A stretch of DNA of 64,000 bases, taken from contig NC_064541.1 of NCBI RefSeq assembly GCF_023856365.1, positions 19,468,214-19,532,213 of the forward strand, given 5' to 3'. Shown here piece by piece: positions 13,701 to 24,060 of the stretch. A program made the translations under genes and the position numbers. The notes under the pieces were generated by a model. That model made no database searches, was not told the DNA's origin, and saw only the letters and a program-made list of their open reading frames with translations. Source of the DNA: Brienomyrus brachyistius (taxonomy: Eukaryota > Chordata > Actinopteri > Osteoglossiformes > Mormyridae). Within the stretch, counting starts at the first letter, position 1, and each line of letters opens with the position of its first letter.

Positions 13701-14917
13701 CACGGGTCAGGCGTCATTCACGGCTCGCTGCACCCCAGCAACGTGTTCGTCCTCCGGCGGGAGCGCGGGCTGCTGGGAGATTTCGATTTCACCAAGGACC
13801 CGGTGAGTCGCCTCCTCGCGACCTGGTTTCCCGTCCTGCTCAGGGTCTCACTTAAGGCTCCCCTGAAGTTCTGGGCTCAGCGTCGGCAGGGTCTGGGGTG
13901 GGCCACTCGTAAATAAAGGGAATCTGTTTGCACTTTTCTCTGACACAGGGAATCTCCGATGACCTTTTCATTCTGCACTGTACTTTCTTTCCTCCTCTGG
14001 TCCAAACTAGGACCAACGTGTTGCTGACCCCAGGATGCTGGCCGGGGCCCTCAGCCTGGTCGCCCCAGAGGTCGCTCAAGGAGAGCCCCCCTCCCCCGCC
14101 TGCGACGTGTACGCTTTGGGCTGTCTGCTGTTGTGGGTAAGGCTTCAGACAACCTTCCAGGCATGTCGTTCTGGAAATCCCTCCTCCATTGCCTGCTCTT
14201 TCCCTATCTAAGCAGCTACTTGACAGGTCATATTGCCCATGAAGTGTGAGGAAATCAGTTAATTTGGTTCATGAAGGACAGAGAGATTAAATGTTTTGTT
14301 CTTTCACAGCTGCACTTTCCAGAGGTCAAGTTTGCACTGAAGCCTGATGGATGCCTAGCTGATACGAGTGAAATGAAATTGGTATGTAGGGTGATCTCGT
14401 GGAATTGTGAGCAGCGTGCACACATTTCATGGTAAAGCGAGGGGGTGGCCTCGTGTCTGTGGGCTGCACCATGGGCTCACACCTTCAGGGTGGGGGTCCA
14501 AATCCCACTCGAGCTCCTTCTCCCCCAGGTTTCATTCAGATACTCCAGCTTCCTCCCTATTAAAAAAAAAAAAAAAAAAAAGTGCAGTTAGGTGAAATTT
14601 TCTCTAAATTGCCCTTAGTGAGTCAGTGTGTGCCCTGCATTGGACTGGTCCCCTGCCTCGTACCCCTGTGCATGCTGGGATTGTAGCTTCAGTCTCACTC
14701 CCACTCAGACCGTGTACCGGCTAAGTGATCATGAAGGCGTATGAGTGGAAACATTCATGTTCTTGTTGTGGTGCTTCATAACCTCACAAACACCGTAACC
14801 TGTCCTTCTTATCAGGACCCCAGGCTGCGGATTCTGCTGCCCCAGCTTTTGTGCTCCTCTTCGCGGAGATTAGCGGCATCTGATGTCCTGTCACATGACT
14901 ACTTCTCCAGCCAATGA
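4706..14917 (+). CDS. stk31: Tudor domain and kinase-like protein STK31
   Basis: Twenty-four coding exons: 4706-4730, 4814-4866, 4997-5095, 5181-5252, 5375-5533, 5643-5965, 7163-7328, 7561-7686, 8207-8322, 9021-9177, 9567-9692, 9831-10010, 10282-10398, 10485-10604, 11128-11259, 12254-12355, 12685-12765, 12886-13011, 13161-13286, 13461-13547, 13653-13802, 14011-14136, 14310-14381, 14816-14917. They join to 980 aa (human 1019). Residues about 60-115 are a Tudor core (LYGALFSEDRCWYRCKV, then YIDYGNTE), which in this family can bind methylarginine in germ-cell proteins. Residues about 250-340 look coiled-coil, followed by a long helical region. Residues about 720-980 are kinase-like. Lys760 (QQVVLK) is kept, but the catalytic loop reads HGSLHPSN instead of HRDxxxxN and DFG reads DFD, so catalysis is doubtful; human STK31 has the same changes. 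STK31 is known as a testis/germ-line protein. Start: the ATG at 4706; an ATG at 4693 in the same exon stops after six codons. Confidence 0.94.
5966..7162 (+). other. stk31: stk31 intron, no gene seen
   Basis: A 1.2-kb AT-rich intron between the end of the Tudor region and the first coiled-coil exon. Short open frames on both strands here have no family match. No clear repeat was recognised. Confidence 0.6.
7975..8150 (+). mobile_element. tRNA-derived SINE remnant in stk31 intron
   Basis: A tRNA-like head (GTGCAGCATGACGCAGTG, then CTCCAGGGTCGCGGGTTCGA with a clear B-box) is followed by the body text typical of fish tRNA-SINEs (TGTCCTGCACTGGACT). It ends about 60 bp before an stk31 exon. Confidence 0.65.
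10347..10360 (+). promoter_or_regulatory. Near-perfect CTCF core inside an stk31 exon
   Basis: CCTGCAGAGGGCGG matches 13 of 14 consensus positions (T for A at position 3). It lies in the coding exon 10282-10398, so coding constraint alone could explain it. Confidence 0.3.
10855..11045 (-). mobile_element. Probable reversed SINE remnant in stk31 intron
   Basis: The strand reads like a reversed tRNA-SINE head, with AGGATTTGATCCGGTAACCT resembling an inverted B-box and GTCTTGCTCACAGGTCCAAT resembling the reversed body. Degenerate; ends are approximate. Confidence 0.45.
11274..11291 (+). repeat. G18 homopolymer next to an stk31 splice donor
   Basis: A run of 18 G starts 14 bases after the 5' splice site of exon 11128-11259. 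Such runs slip easily, so the true length may differ. Confidence 0.85.
11925..12140 (-). mobile_element. tRNA-SINE, reverse orientation, stk31 intron
   Basis: Contains GACACCCAGTCCATCGCAGG, a reversed GAGGAAACTGGGGTATG segment and GCAGGACTCAAACCTCCAGC, the inverted B-box region. Together these are the reverse complement of the fish tRNA-SINE seen at 22875 and 39898. Confidence 0.65.
12811..12828 (+). repeat. C18 homopolymer upstream of an stk31 exon
   Basis: Eighteen C lie 57 bp before the exon starting at 12886, possibly adding to its pyrimidine tract. Confidence 0.85.
14440..14720 (+). mobile_element. tRNA-SINE with internal A tract
   Basis: A tRNA-like head (GGGGGTCCAAATCCCACTCG as B-box region), an internal A20 tract at about 14562-14581, the body text TAAATTGCCCTTAGTGAG and the 3' text CCCTGCATTGGACTGGT. 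Lies in the last stk31 intron. Confidence 0.65.
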
Positions 14918-15223
14918 TGTCTGCTGGTGGTTCTCAAGTCGTCAAGGTTATGATGGAAGGCTGTACGTGACCTAAGAAGAGTTTGACAGTTGGACATGTG
15001 GAAATGCTCCAGTTCATTAGGACGTTTTCCTTTTCGATTTCAAATTTTCCTGCAGATTGGAACAGTTTTGCCTGTTGTGTTTTTTTTTTTTTTTAATAGA
15101 GAAATGCACAAGAATTTGTTCCGTTTATTGGTCTGTGTTCCGACAGCTGTTTAAAACCAGTAAAGTGAGTTTTTCCTCCTTAATCCAAGAATCTGTCCTG
15201 TATATTGTTGCTCTGACAACGTC

Positions 15224-15229
15224 AATAAA
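15224..15229 (+). terminator. stk31: Poly(A) signal of stk31
   Basis: AATAAA 307 bp after the stk31 stop codon. A second AATAAA follows near 15260. Confidence 0.55.
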
Positions 15230-15289
15230 CACTAACAGCAAAAGAATTTCTCGGCACCTAATAAAATATGGACCTATAATTCATAGACT

Positions 15290-18200
15290 GCAGCTCTTCT
15301 CCAAGTAAGAGTGATTGGTAGGAATGATGCTTCAAAACACATTGTTAGTGGGTTTTGTTTTTTTTGCTTGTCAGTCAACCCATTTAGCCATTTTCTGATT
15401 GGCTACTTTATCATCTCACCCTCAGTTAAACCAATGTGAAGTGATTCTGCCCCCTTGTTTTCCAAGCTTTCTATTCTGCCTCCCTCTAACTACAAACTTT
15501 AGAAGTTTATGCATTCAGACTCCAACTATTATTATTTCAGTACCAAAAGTTGGCCACCATAAGGAACACAGTCAAACGGAACCTGTGTTTTTTTTTTTTT
15601 TTTTTAATACTTTGGACACCAATAACTAATTTCATGCAATTCTTTCTGAGCTGCTTTGTGCAGCCTGTCTTCATAAGGTCTGTTTAGTTCACGGTGCCCC
15701 GTCTTCCACCGACTGAATGATAATGGAGCTGCCAGTGGAAATTGCAGGCTTCCATCACTTGGAAACGTCTCAAATTCTCCCCTTTAAAATGCTCCTCAGA
15801 AATAACTATTTTCTTTATCAGCGGAAAAGCTTGCCGCCTCTCTAAGTTTGGAATTATGACATTTGCTTTCAAGGGCCTTGCCCTTTTTATATAAAAAAAA
15901 TTATCTGCGTATGTGTATTGGTTGAAAGGCTTAAATTTTTAATAGTTTTCTTTTTCAGCTCTTAAAAAAATGCAGGATGGTTTCAGTGCTTTTGAGAGGT
16001 ACGTCTGGACAAAAGTGTCTTTTTAAGGGTGTAAATGTGCAGTTTACATTTCACCAGAGGTTTTCAGTCTCCTGATATAACATTTGTTTGAAAAGTAATT
16101 AAATTTGATTTATGGTTTTGACATTAAGGCAATCCATGTGAATAGTTTCTGTAATTAAAACCCAGGCGTTTTGTTGTAGTTTAGTCAATGTTTTGCCTCA
16201 TTGCTGTATTCCCATACTGTACTTTGAAGTGAGTGTTCTAAAATCGTGCGATAAGATACTTGTTGACAAAGGTTTCCTATAAAATCTGAACAGCATAAAT
16301 CTATTTTGTGCGGTTGGAGGGAGGAGCTGGGCAGTGTGTTGCTCATCATTTTCAGGATGTTGTAGGTTCAAATCCCAAGACTTGGCAAAGTACTGGGCCT
16401 TTGAGCAAGGCCTTTGATTGCTTCAGGGGTGGTGGACCCCATTCTCTGAACACAAAATTTCCGTATATGTAAGTCAGTGTAAATAAAGGAACGCTTTGGT
16501 ATTGCTTACAGATAGAGAAAGCTCAGGCATATTTTTCCAAATGAAAATGTGTTAAGGGCAAAGATATCTGAAACAAACACAGGATTCCATCAGTTGTTGC
16601 ATTTCTGGGGTTGATTTCCTACGTTTAAAACGCTGGAAGTCCGAATGCTTTTTGCAAACGGTTCAGCAATTACACTGAATTACGATTGATGACAAGCAGA
16701 ATGACATTGACCTGACGCAATGCGAATAACACCTTAATTGAAATGTTTTATGGAACCAAAAAAAGTCTGCTGTTTTCAGTTTTCCTGCTCAAAATATTCA
16801 CTTTTGTCTTAAACTCTGGGCTGATTACAGATTGTTTATCAGTACACTTGAATGTACAATTCATATTGCCTCTATGTGTAACTATAGAAAATCAGCCGTA
16901 CAATTAACTAAGAATGCCCATAATTATGTATTATAACAAGCAATCTCATGGAACTGGTAAAGTACGATTTTTTTTAATCCTGGACAAAAGAGCTTGAAAC
17001 CCCCAAGGTGACACAAGATTTATCCACAATTAGATGGAGGATTGCAGAAAGAATGTGTGAAAGAATGGGGGCAGGGGGACTCGGATCAGAGAGAAAGACA
17101 CAAAAAATCAACAAATCTTATCTCTGGGCTTCCTCATTAGGTGTAAAGCTTTTCCGGTGTCAGGTTTTGTCAGCTCATTTTAGTTGGGGAGATGCTCAAG
17201 TAAGCCTTCAAAGAAGTATAGCACTTAGCCGACAGGGTGGGGTCCACATTTCTTGTGCAATGATGTCACTCTGAGGCAGAGCAATGTAGGTCTAACACAC
17301 GTGGTATCAGGCTGAAAGCACCGGTTGCCCAAAATCACATGCATGATCCATACAGTGAGTGTGAAGATGTCATATAATCACACAATGAATACTTTAAAGT
17401 CCTCTTACGATCAGACCATAAAGCCCGTTTGATGATATATCTACTGTGATGCTGGATACTAGAAGAAAATTAAGATGTGAATTCAAAATTCAGCTAAAAT
17501 CAACATTACATGATAGGTTCTTTTTGTTGTGGGGATCTGAGGACATTGAAGTACATGACAGATTATGTCCATGCAGATGACTGAAGGTGTTGAGTTAGTC
17601 ATGGAGTTACAGTGACTCACTGAATCTTACTGATTTCCTATTTTAATCCTCTTAATTTTTCTCTTTTCACTGGTGGAGGATTATGTTTTCACTGTTTTAT
17701 AGACTTAAGAAGAGCGTATTATTCTACAGCAGCTCAAACATTCTCATGAAAATCAAATTTGTAGCTAATCACTTGCAATTGTACAGAACTTGGCCAAAAC
17801 GAATGTGTTGAGTTTTTATTTTATTTTATTAGAATTGTATGTGTATTGTTTCACTAACAATAATATGACATTTAGATTGACAAATTAAGGAATATGCTTA
17901 CATCTGAGATTTAGAGATTTAGAGCTTCAACAAGTCCTCACAAAAGAGACCCACAAATTAAATCAAGATTAATCAAGTCATTAATGGAATTACTTGAATA
18001 ATATCCACTTACTAGGTAGTAATCTGAGTGACATAAACTCCTATGTCTTTGTTTACCTTGCTGCCCTAGATAATTACAATGTAAGGCTACAAGAATGATT
18101 CCTGGTCTTAGAGGAATGTCGTAAGAGGAGAAGTTAGCCGAGCTACGTACCAGGTGACTAAGTAATATAACAGCAGATGACCATTTTCTCTGACTGGTGT

Positions 18201-18780
18201 CCTCTCTGCGGTATACCCCCCGCCCTGAAACTCCCCCCCCCCTTCTGTCTGCATTAGGGTCCAAATTACACCAACCCTAATTGGGTAAGCAGTTAGATGA
18301 ACTGGTGCATAGATGCTGATTCATCTGACAAATAAGCCAAGAAAATATAATTGGAAAGCGTCTAATGCATTATTAAATATTTTTGTTTGTATGAATAACG
18401 TGTTAATATAAAAGGTAGCTGTATTGAGTATCTATATTGGGAAAGCGAGCCTTGTAAGTCAAATGAACGAGGATAATTTCTTAATTTCCGAAAAGAAATT
18501 TAAAGACATTCCTTGGTATAACAACGACGTGCGCAGTAGCATCACGATCTCTCCGTGTTCTTTATTTTGCAGAATATGTAGGCCTATTTATTGCCCCATT
18601 AAAAATCTCCTTGCATATAGTGGAAACAATTTTGATCGATGTTGTTGGAAATGCAAACAAGTTTGGTATTATCTCTCAAAACAATCAGGCAACTAACCGA
18701 CAAGTGGCTTTGCGGGAAGTCTTTGTGAGAGCTAAATTGCATTCGGTGGAGTTTGATGGTGTCACCCACCCCTTACCCAC
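15290..18780. other. Spacer between stk31 and npy
   Basis: 3.5 kb of AT-rich DNA without a supportable gene. It contains T tracts near 15590 and a tRNA-SINE-like remnant at about 16318-16500. Regulatory elements for npy could lie here, but none can be named from sequence alone. Confidence 0.55.
16318..16500 (+). mobile_element. tRNA-SINE remnant
   Basis: GATGTTGTAGGTTCAAATCC is a clear B-box region, followed by ACTGGGCCTTTGAGCAAGGC, typical of the second fish SINE group also seen at 34765 and 37343. Old and interrupted. Confidence 0.6.
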
Positions 18781-18796
18781 GCGCGGCGCGGCGCGC

Positions 18797-18804
18797 TATA
18801 TAAT
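18797..18804 (+). promoter_or_regulatory. npy: TATA box of npy
   Basis: TATATAAT sits just after a CpG-rich block (GCGCGGCGCGGCGCGC) and a CACCC-rich stretch. Transcription would start near 18825-18835, fitting a non-coding first exon that ends at the GTGAGT donor at 18903. Confidence 0.75.
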
Positions 18805-18829
18805 GGGGAGCAGCAGAAGGCTGTCAGAG

Positions 18830-18902
18830 CGTAGGGGCGACTCGGGGACGCGCAGGACGAGCTGCAAACGCGCTACAGTAACGTCAATCCTCCAAACTGC
18901 AT
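18830..18902 (+). other. npy: npy non-coding exon 1
   Basis: The start is inferred from the TATA box; the end is set by the donor GTGAGT at 18903. Vertebrate NPY genes have a 5'UTR exon followed by three coding exons, as here. The coding exon follows 1.1 kb downstream, with its acceptor immediately before the ATG. Confidence 0.6.
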
Positions 18903-20020
18903 GTGAGTAGGCGATAATATTAACTTTTATATCAAAAGTACTTATTGTCATTTTTGTTGTTACATTTTATTTTGTAATTATTGAGCAAATGTATCTGTCA
19001 TACATTATATTACAACCAGAATATGATTAATAACTGAGCGATAATTAAAATATTCACTGCTCCAGATTGGCCCCACTTTCAAATTTTCAAGGTTTAACCG
19101 TTTACGTTTTAATTGTATGTATAGGAGAAAAGGGGTTAATTGTATCTTCATTACTAGTATGGATACGTGAAGTATCTAAAGTATACGAGAAGTAATATCC
19201 AATATCCACGTTTTGCGTCACCTTATAGGTTAATAGGAGACACTGTAAGAGTGGAATGAGGTTTTAAAATCACATGCACAGATCATCAGGTACAGATACT
19301 CACTGTATCAGTTTACACACATTAGTTCAGTTGGGCCTAATACACATTGATTTAAATGTACGTCTTAAATAAAAACTCCAAAATATTTTGACAAAATGTA
19401 CAAACTTGTTCCGTAAGTTATAACACAGCCCAATACTTTAATAGGTGGTGCTCTAAAAAAATGTAGCATCCATGTGAAATGTAAATCATGCAATAAATTA
19501 TACAAGGGCTACGGTATGTGTGGGTATGTGAATTTTATATAATGACTAGATTTCATTGTAATCGCATTAATATAATACTATTAGAAAGTTTAAACGCACA
19601 GCCGTGGAGTATAATATGAACACATTGTATTAGAAATACACTGGAATTTACATGGTCTTTTTTCATAAGTATCGTTTCCTGGTTATTGACCTGAATGTAA
19701 CATTACATTTTAAATAACCAGCCTATTATAAAAATTAAAGACCACACTGGCGGTACAGTCTGGTGGTATTCTATAGTGGTCTGTTTTCTCAAGCAGTGTA
19801 TTAAAAGGTTCCTATAACGTTCAGAACAAAGGAATGGCATAATCTGTTCATAATTAATATGGTATAATTTTGATTTTAATTGCCGTACTGTCTAATAATT
19901 GCTAAATAATTAGCAAGCATGAAAAAATAAAATGATCAGATCTGCTATTGCTGCGGCATAAGACATATTTAGACATGTACAAACTAATGTCTTAACCTGG
20001 CGTGTGTTTTTGTCTTCAAG

Positions 20021-20836
20021 ATGCATCTTCACATGGCCATGCGGCTAAGCCTCGTGGCTTTCTGCGCACTTCACTGCGTCTGCGTGTTGGCTGACGCGTT
20101 CCCGTCCAAACCAGCGCGCCCCGGAGAAAGCGCGCTCCCCAAAGACCTAACGAAGTACTATTCCGCACTAAGACACTATATCAACCTGATCACAAGACAG
20201 AGGTAGGTTCCGGGACAGCTGGGTTATTTAATATCCGGGAAAAAATGCTAGGTAATCGTATACCTACAAATACATTTCATATACTGCTGCAAAAGGGACT
20301 TCTGTATTAAGGTATAGAAATGGAGTCTGAGAAACATCCAAAGGTACAAACAGCATTAATGTACCATCACTGGTTCATTTCTGTACCTTGAATTATTACA
20401 GTTACCTACAGCTAAGGGTACAATTGACAGACTTCTGAGGGTGCAGCCCCAGTGACAAGCAAAGGTAAAAAAACAAAAAAAGTGTATAAGGGTTTCAATA
20501 GAACAGCCGATTTTCCCTTAATCTGCCCCAAATCTACAGATATGGAAAAAGGTCCAGATTAGACTCTCTGTTCCCGGAAGTGGTGGTGAAAGACGGAGTA
20601 GAAAATAGTCCGGTGTTAAGGTAAGGATTACATGGGGCGTGGTCATTTTTCAGAACTGTGAGCAGACGGAGGGAATTTGAAAGTATTTTGGCAAATTAAT
20701 ATTATCTATAATACTTAGGTTACCTCATGAAAATGTTTCCATTACAAATGATTCAGTGTGGTCTTCCTAAACGTTTTGAATTTAATTTTGTATTTTTTTT
20801 TATCTCTTTAGATATGATAAACCATCGGCATGGTGA
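20021..20836 (+). CDS. npy: Prepro-neuropeptide Y
   Basis: Exons 20021-20202, 20540-20620 and 20812-20836 give 95 aa. Residues 1-26 are a signal peptide ending LADA. Residues 27-62 are the 36-residue peptide, followed by the amidation and dibasic cleavage site GKR. A 30-residue C-flanking peptide ends RYDKPSAW, like the NPY flanking peptide. The exon break inside the last Arg codon of the mature peptide is the family pattern. The C-terminal half [17 protein letters not shown] equals human NPY. The N-terminal half differs at 10 of 19 positions, including Phe for Tyr at position 1 and loss of acidic residues 6, 11 and 15. Pro2, Pro5, Pro8, Tyr20 and Tyr27, needed for the PP fold, are kept. Synteny (stk31, pals2, gsdme) supports npy over pyy. 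It may be the fish-duplicate npyb; I cannot tell. Confidence 0.93.
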
Positions 20837-21012
20837 CATGACAGAAAAGATCCTGGCATCACTATAAAAGTTCTTTTGACAACACGAAGTGTGCCATGGA
20901 ACTACAGCCCTAATATTTACAGAAACCACAACAGTTTCAAAATATATTTTAATTATTTTGTGCATTGCAATTATAAATGGAAAAAAACATTATTTGTACA
21001 GTGAATTGTGTT

Positions 21013-21018
21013 ATTAAA
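21013..21018 (+). terminator. npy: Likely poly(A) signal of npy
   Basis: ATTAAA lies 177 bp after the stop codon in an AT-rich 3'UTR. It is the common variant signal; no AATAAA is closer. Confidence 0.45.
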
Positions 21019-23480
21019 TATCATTATTTAAAACTTTAAAAATAATTGTATGGTTTTTTTACTAGTTTATCTTGATAAATCCTGAGGAATCTACCCAATT
21101 TAGCAACTTTTTATTTCATTTGAAACTTTCTATTAAAACTTTGGCATGAAGCAGTCTTTTTGACAACAGATGTTCATTTGGCTCGTCCAAAAAAAACAGC
21201 ATCACTTAATTGACCTACATGATAGCGTGACCCAACGACCTGCAACAGCTGAGCTGATTTTGCATGTCTGTGAAGCTCAGTCCCGTCTTAAAGGTCACTG
21301 AATTTCAGGGGATAAAAACGATGTTCTGATTTACTATGCCTGCTTGTTTATGGAAACATCATTTATATTAACAGTTTCATTGAAACGCTGTATATCGTTA
21401 AATGGGCATGGAAACAGGCAGATGCACACGATCATAAGCAAATGAAGAAAAAACCTTTTATTGTGGGAAGCCTGGTATCATTTTCTTTGATTGTTTCTCT
21501 GCTCTCAAGCAGTCCAATTATTACAGCCACCCGGGACTTTGCCCACATATTATTCTGAGAGAACCATTAGACACTAACATACAGAACCGCACATTAAAAG
21601 GGGCTTGATTCCACTGATATTAAGGTCATATTACAAGCTTTGGCATTTCACACTGAAGAGGGTATTGCTCATACTCTCTATTGTGTTAAAAATACAGTCA
21701 TAATGCAGGCCCAACCCCAGATGAGAATTGATGTTTTGGGTAGCAGAAATCGCACTGACTGGGGGGGGGGCTGATATGGTATAGCACAGGATTCCGCTTG
21801 AGGCTTCGGAGAACAGAAAAGATCACCCAGCATCCCTTTGCCACGTGCTTGTTAACTGGAGTAAAACGGCAAGAAGAAAACAAGACAGGTGTCACACATA
21901 ACCAAAGTCGATTTGAAATGCAATAACATGATAAAAGCTGTTGTGAAGATTTTAAATATTCAAAATTGTAACCTTCAGGGCGTCCTTTGCTTAGAGAGCA
22001 GCATCTGCATATTACTACCGGAAAATCTCACCATTTAGTCGGCTGTTTTCGAATAGTGATTTTAATAAGCATGTTAGAACAGTAATGAATAATTGCTTTT
22101 TCAGTATCATTCCAAGTGGCAGAATCTCACCTAGGACACCAGAACCGTCAGTGCCAACTCTGCCTTATTCCATTTACTAACACGAGACAAATAATGACTA
22201 ATGGATCATTTTATTTCGCAAATTAATCTCACCTGGGAATAACACCCTCATACAACAGGACTCACAGTGCTGAGCAGCTACATTCATTTCCTTCACTATA
22301 TGTGCAGGGGCCTGTACTCCGAATCCCGGTCACTGGCTTATCGGGGTAACTTGTCGGATTTCAGGTAGTCTGGGCAAAATGTAAGTGAACGAATATGAAG
22401 TCCATCTAAACTGTGGTGCCTAAAATCCGACAAGCAGTACAGGCCACAGGTCAAATTCACAGTTCCACTATATCATGCTAATATAGCATGTCTTTAATAA
22501 TGTACTCTAATGAGAAATGTCTTAAAATGCCATAGATAAAACATAGCTGTCAGCACATACCCTGCAATACTCTGCCGAACTATTTTTGGATAATGGATAT
22601 GCGGATTATTTATTTATCTTCTATTGCTTTTTATTGGAGCTAATGTGTCTATTAATACCTTACACTCTGATATGCCTTAACACTAATAATAACCATTCAT
22701 TTCTGGGTAACTTTTTTGTAATATGCCATTAAATATTTACATCAATGGTATAGAAAACGTTTAGCTTTTTCATTTTCATTGTAAACCTCAACGGTTTCTT
22801 ATATTTACAAAACAGACGTGGGAAATAAAATATTCAAAAATGCTGGAAGCTCATTGGGACAAAAACCGGCCATTGCCTCATACCTCCAGGACAGGTGCAG
22901 TATTTGGTATTTCCACGGTCTCCCCACGTGAGGGTTTCCTCCTACAGTCCACAAACCATGCAGTTAGGTCAATTAGCTATTTCTAAATTGTCCATAATGT
23001 GTGTGTGTGTGTTTCAATGTACGTTTTGCAATGGACCAGTATCCCTTCCAGAATGTACCCCGACCCTGTTTCCTGTGAGAGGTTGATGGATTTTAAAAAT
23101 AAGTTAAAAGGAAAAACAAGATACGCATACCATGCTAAAGCATGTGTGAAATTTGGCACTAGTGTGCATAACTAAAAGTCCTGTTGTCATAAATGAATTG
23201 TGATGATTAAATGATTAAATATTAAGCAATATAGAGCCTATAGTTGGTCAACTCAATAGTAGAGTTACTTGTGAGCTTGCTATGCAAGTAAATGTACTTT
23301 TTTTGTACAATATTTAATATCCATGTTAAATTTATTACCGTCCTAAGGATGTCCTGCCAAGTTCGAACGTCCAGCGACTGGTGTCCGTGTTAGTATGTGT
23401 CCTTTCTTTGCTGCTTTCACTCATCGATGATTCTCATACCGTTTGTGTAAATCAACAGCAAAAATAAGAGGACACTTATG
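21019..23480. other. Spacer between npy and pals2
   Basis: 2.5 kb AT-rich spacer. It contains a forward tRNA-SINE at about 22875-23090 and a G10 run at about 21761. No gene was found. Confidence 0.55.
22875..23090 (+). mobile_element. tRNA-SINE body and 3' end
   Basis: Contains GTGAGGGTTTCCTCCTACAG, TAGGTCAATTAGCTATTTCT, AAATTGTCCATAATGTGTG and GCAATGGACCAGTATCCC, the ordered blocks of the fish tRNA-SINE in forward orientation. Confidence 0.7.
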
Positions 23481-23499
23481 TAAAACACGTTACTGAGCG

Positions 23500-24060
23500 T
23501 AGACGTACCATGTGGGAAAGCCGTGATCGCATGGGGGACCCCGATCGGGCACGCACGTCATTCGGGGGCCAGGCTTGGTGACTTGATTGACAGGAAGCGC
23601 GGGATCGTTACCTGCGCTCGCCGGCACCAGCGGGCATTTAAACGTCGGACCGGTGTCGGGGGAGGGGGGGATACAGCTCGCCAATTATCTAGGTAAGTCG
23701 GTCTGTTTTCGCGTGTTGCCGGCGTGCGACTTGTAACTGTTAGGATTCTGTGCGTCGGACTGGCCTCCCTTTGTTAGACCGGCTAACTTGGACGGATGGC
23801 TAGGCAGCTAACTAGGAGTGAGCGCTGCCCAGCCTCCATACGTGGCGACCCCAGGGGATGAGGCGTCGGATCTGTCAGTTACAGCAGCTCAGTGTGTCGC
23901 TTTTCAATGCCCGGGTGGACGGGAGGGAGACCGTCCCCGCCGTGCTAAGTTCGCCACGCCGCCGGATCGTCCCATGCGTGTGCGCCGCGCGCCCGGACGG
24001 GATAAAGATGGCCGCACGTGAGTTCATACGTGAAACGTCCCCGTAGTTTTATTTTAAACC
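23500..24060 (+). promoter_or_regulatory. pals2: CpG island, main pals2 promoter
   Basis: Dense CpG across about 560 bp in an otherwise AT-rich neighbourhood. Two splice donors suit alternative first exons: GTAAGT at 23693 and GTGAGT at about 24018. The second directly follows AAGATGGCCGCAC, a YY1-type motif. No TATA box. The next downstream gene on this strand is pals2, so this is taken as its 5' end. Confidence 0.65.

Noticed and set aside
20290..20520. GGTACAA/TGTACC half-palindromes in the npy intron as a MITE
   Set aside because: The half-sites are suggestive, but I could not pair clear terminal inverted repeats or a target-site duplication.
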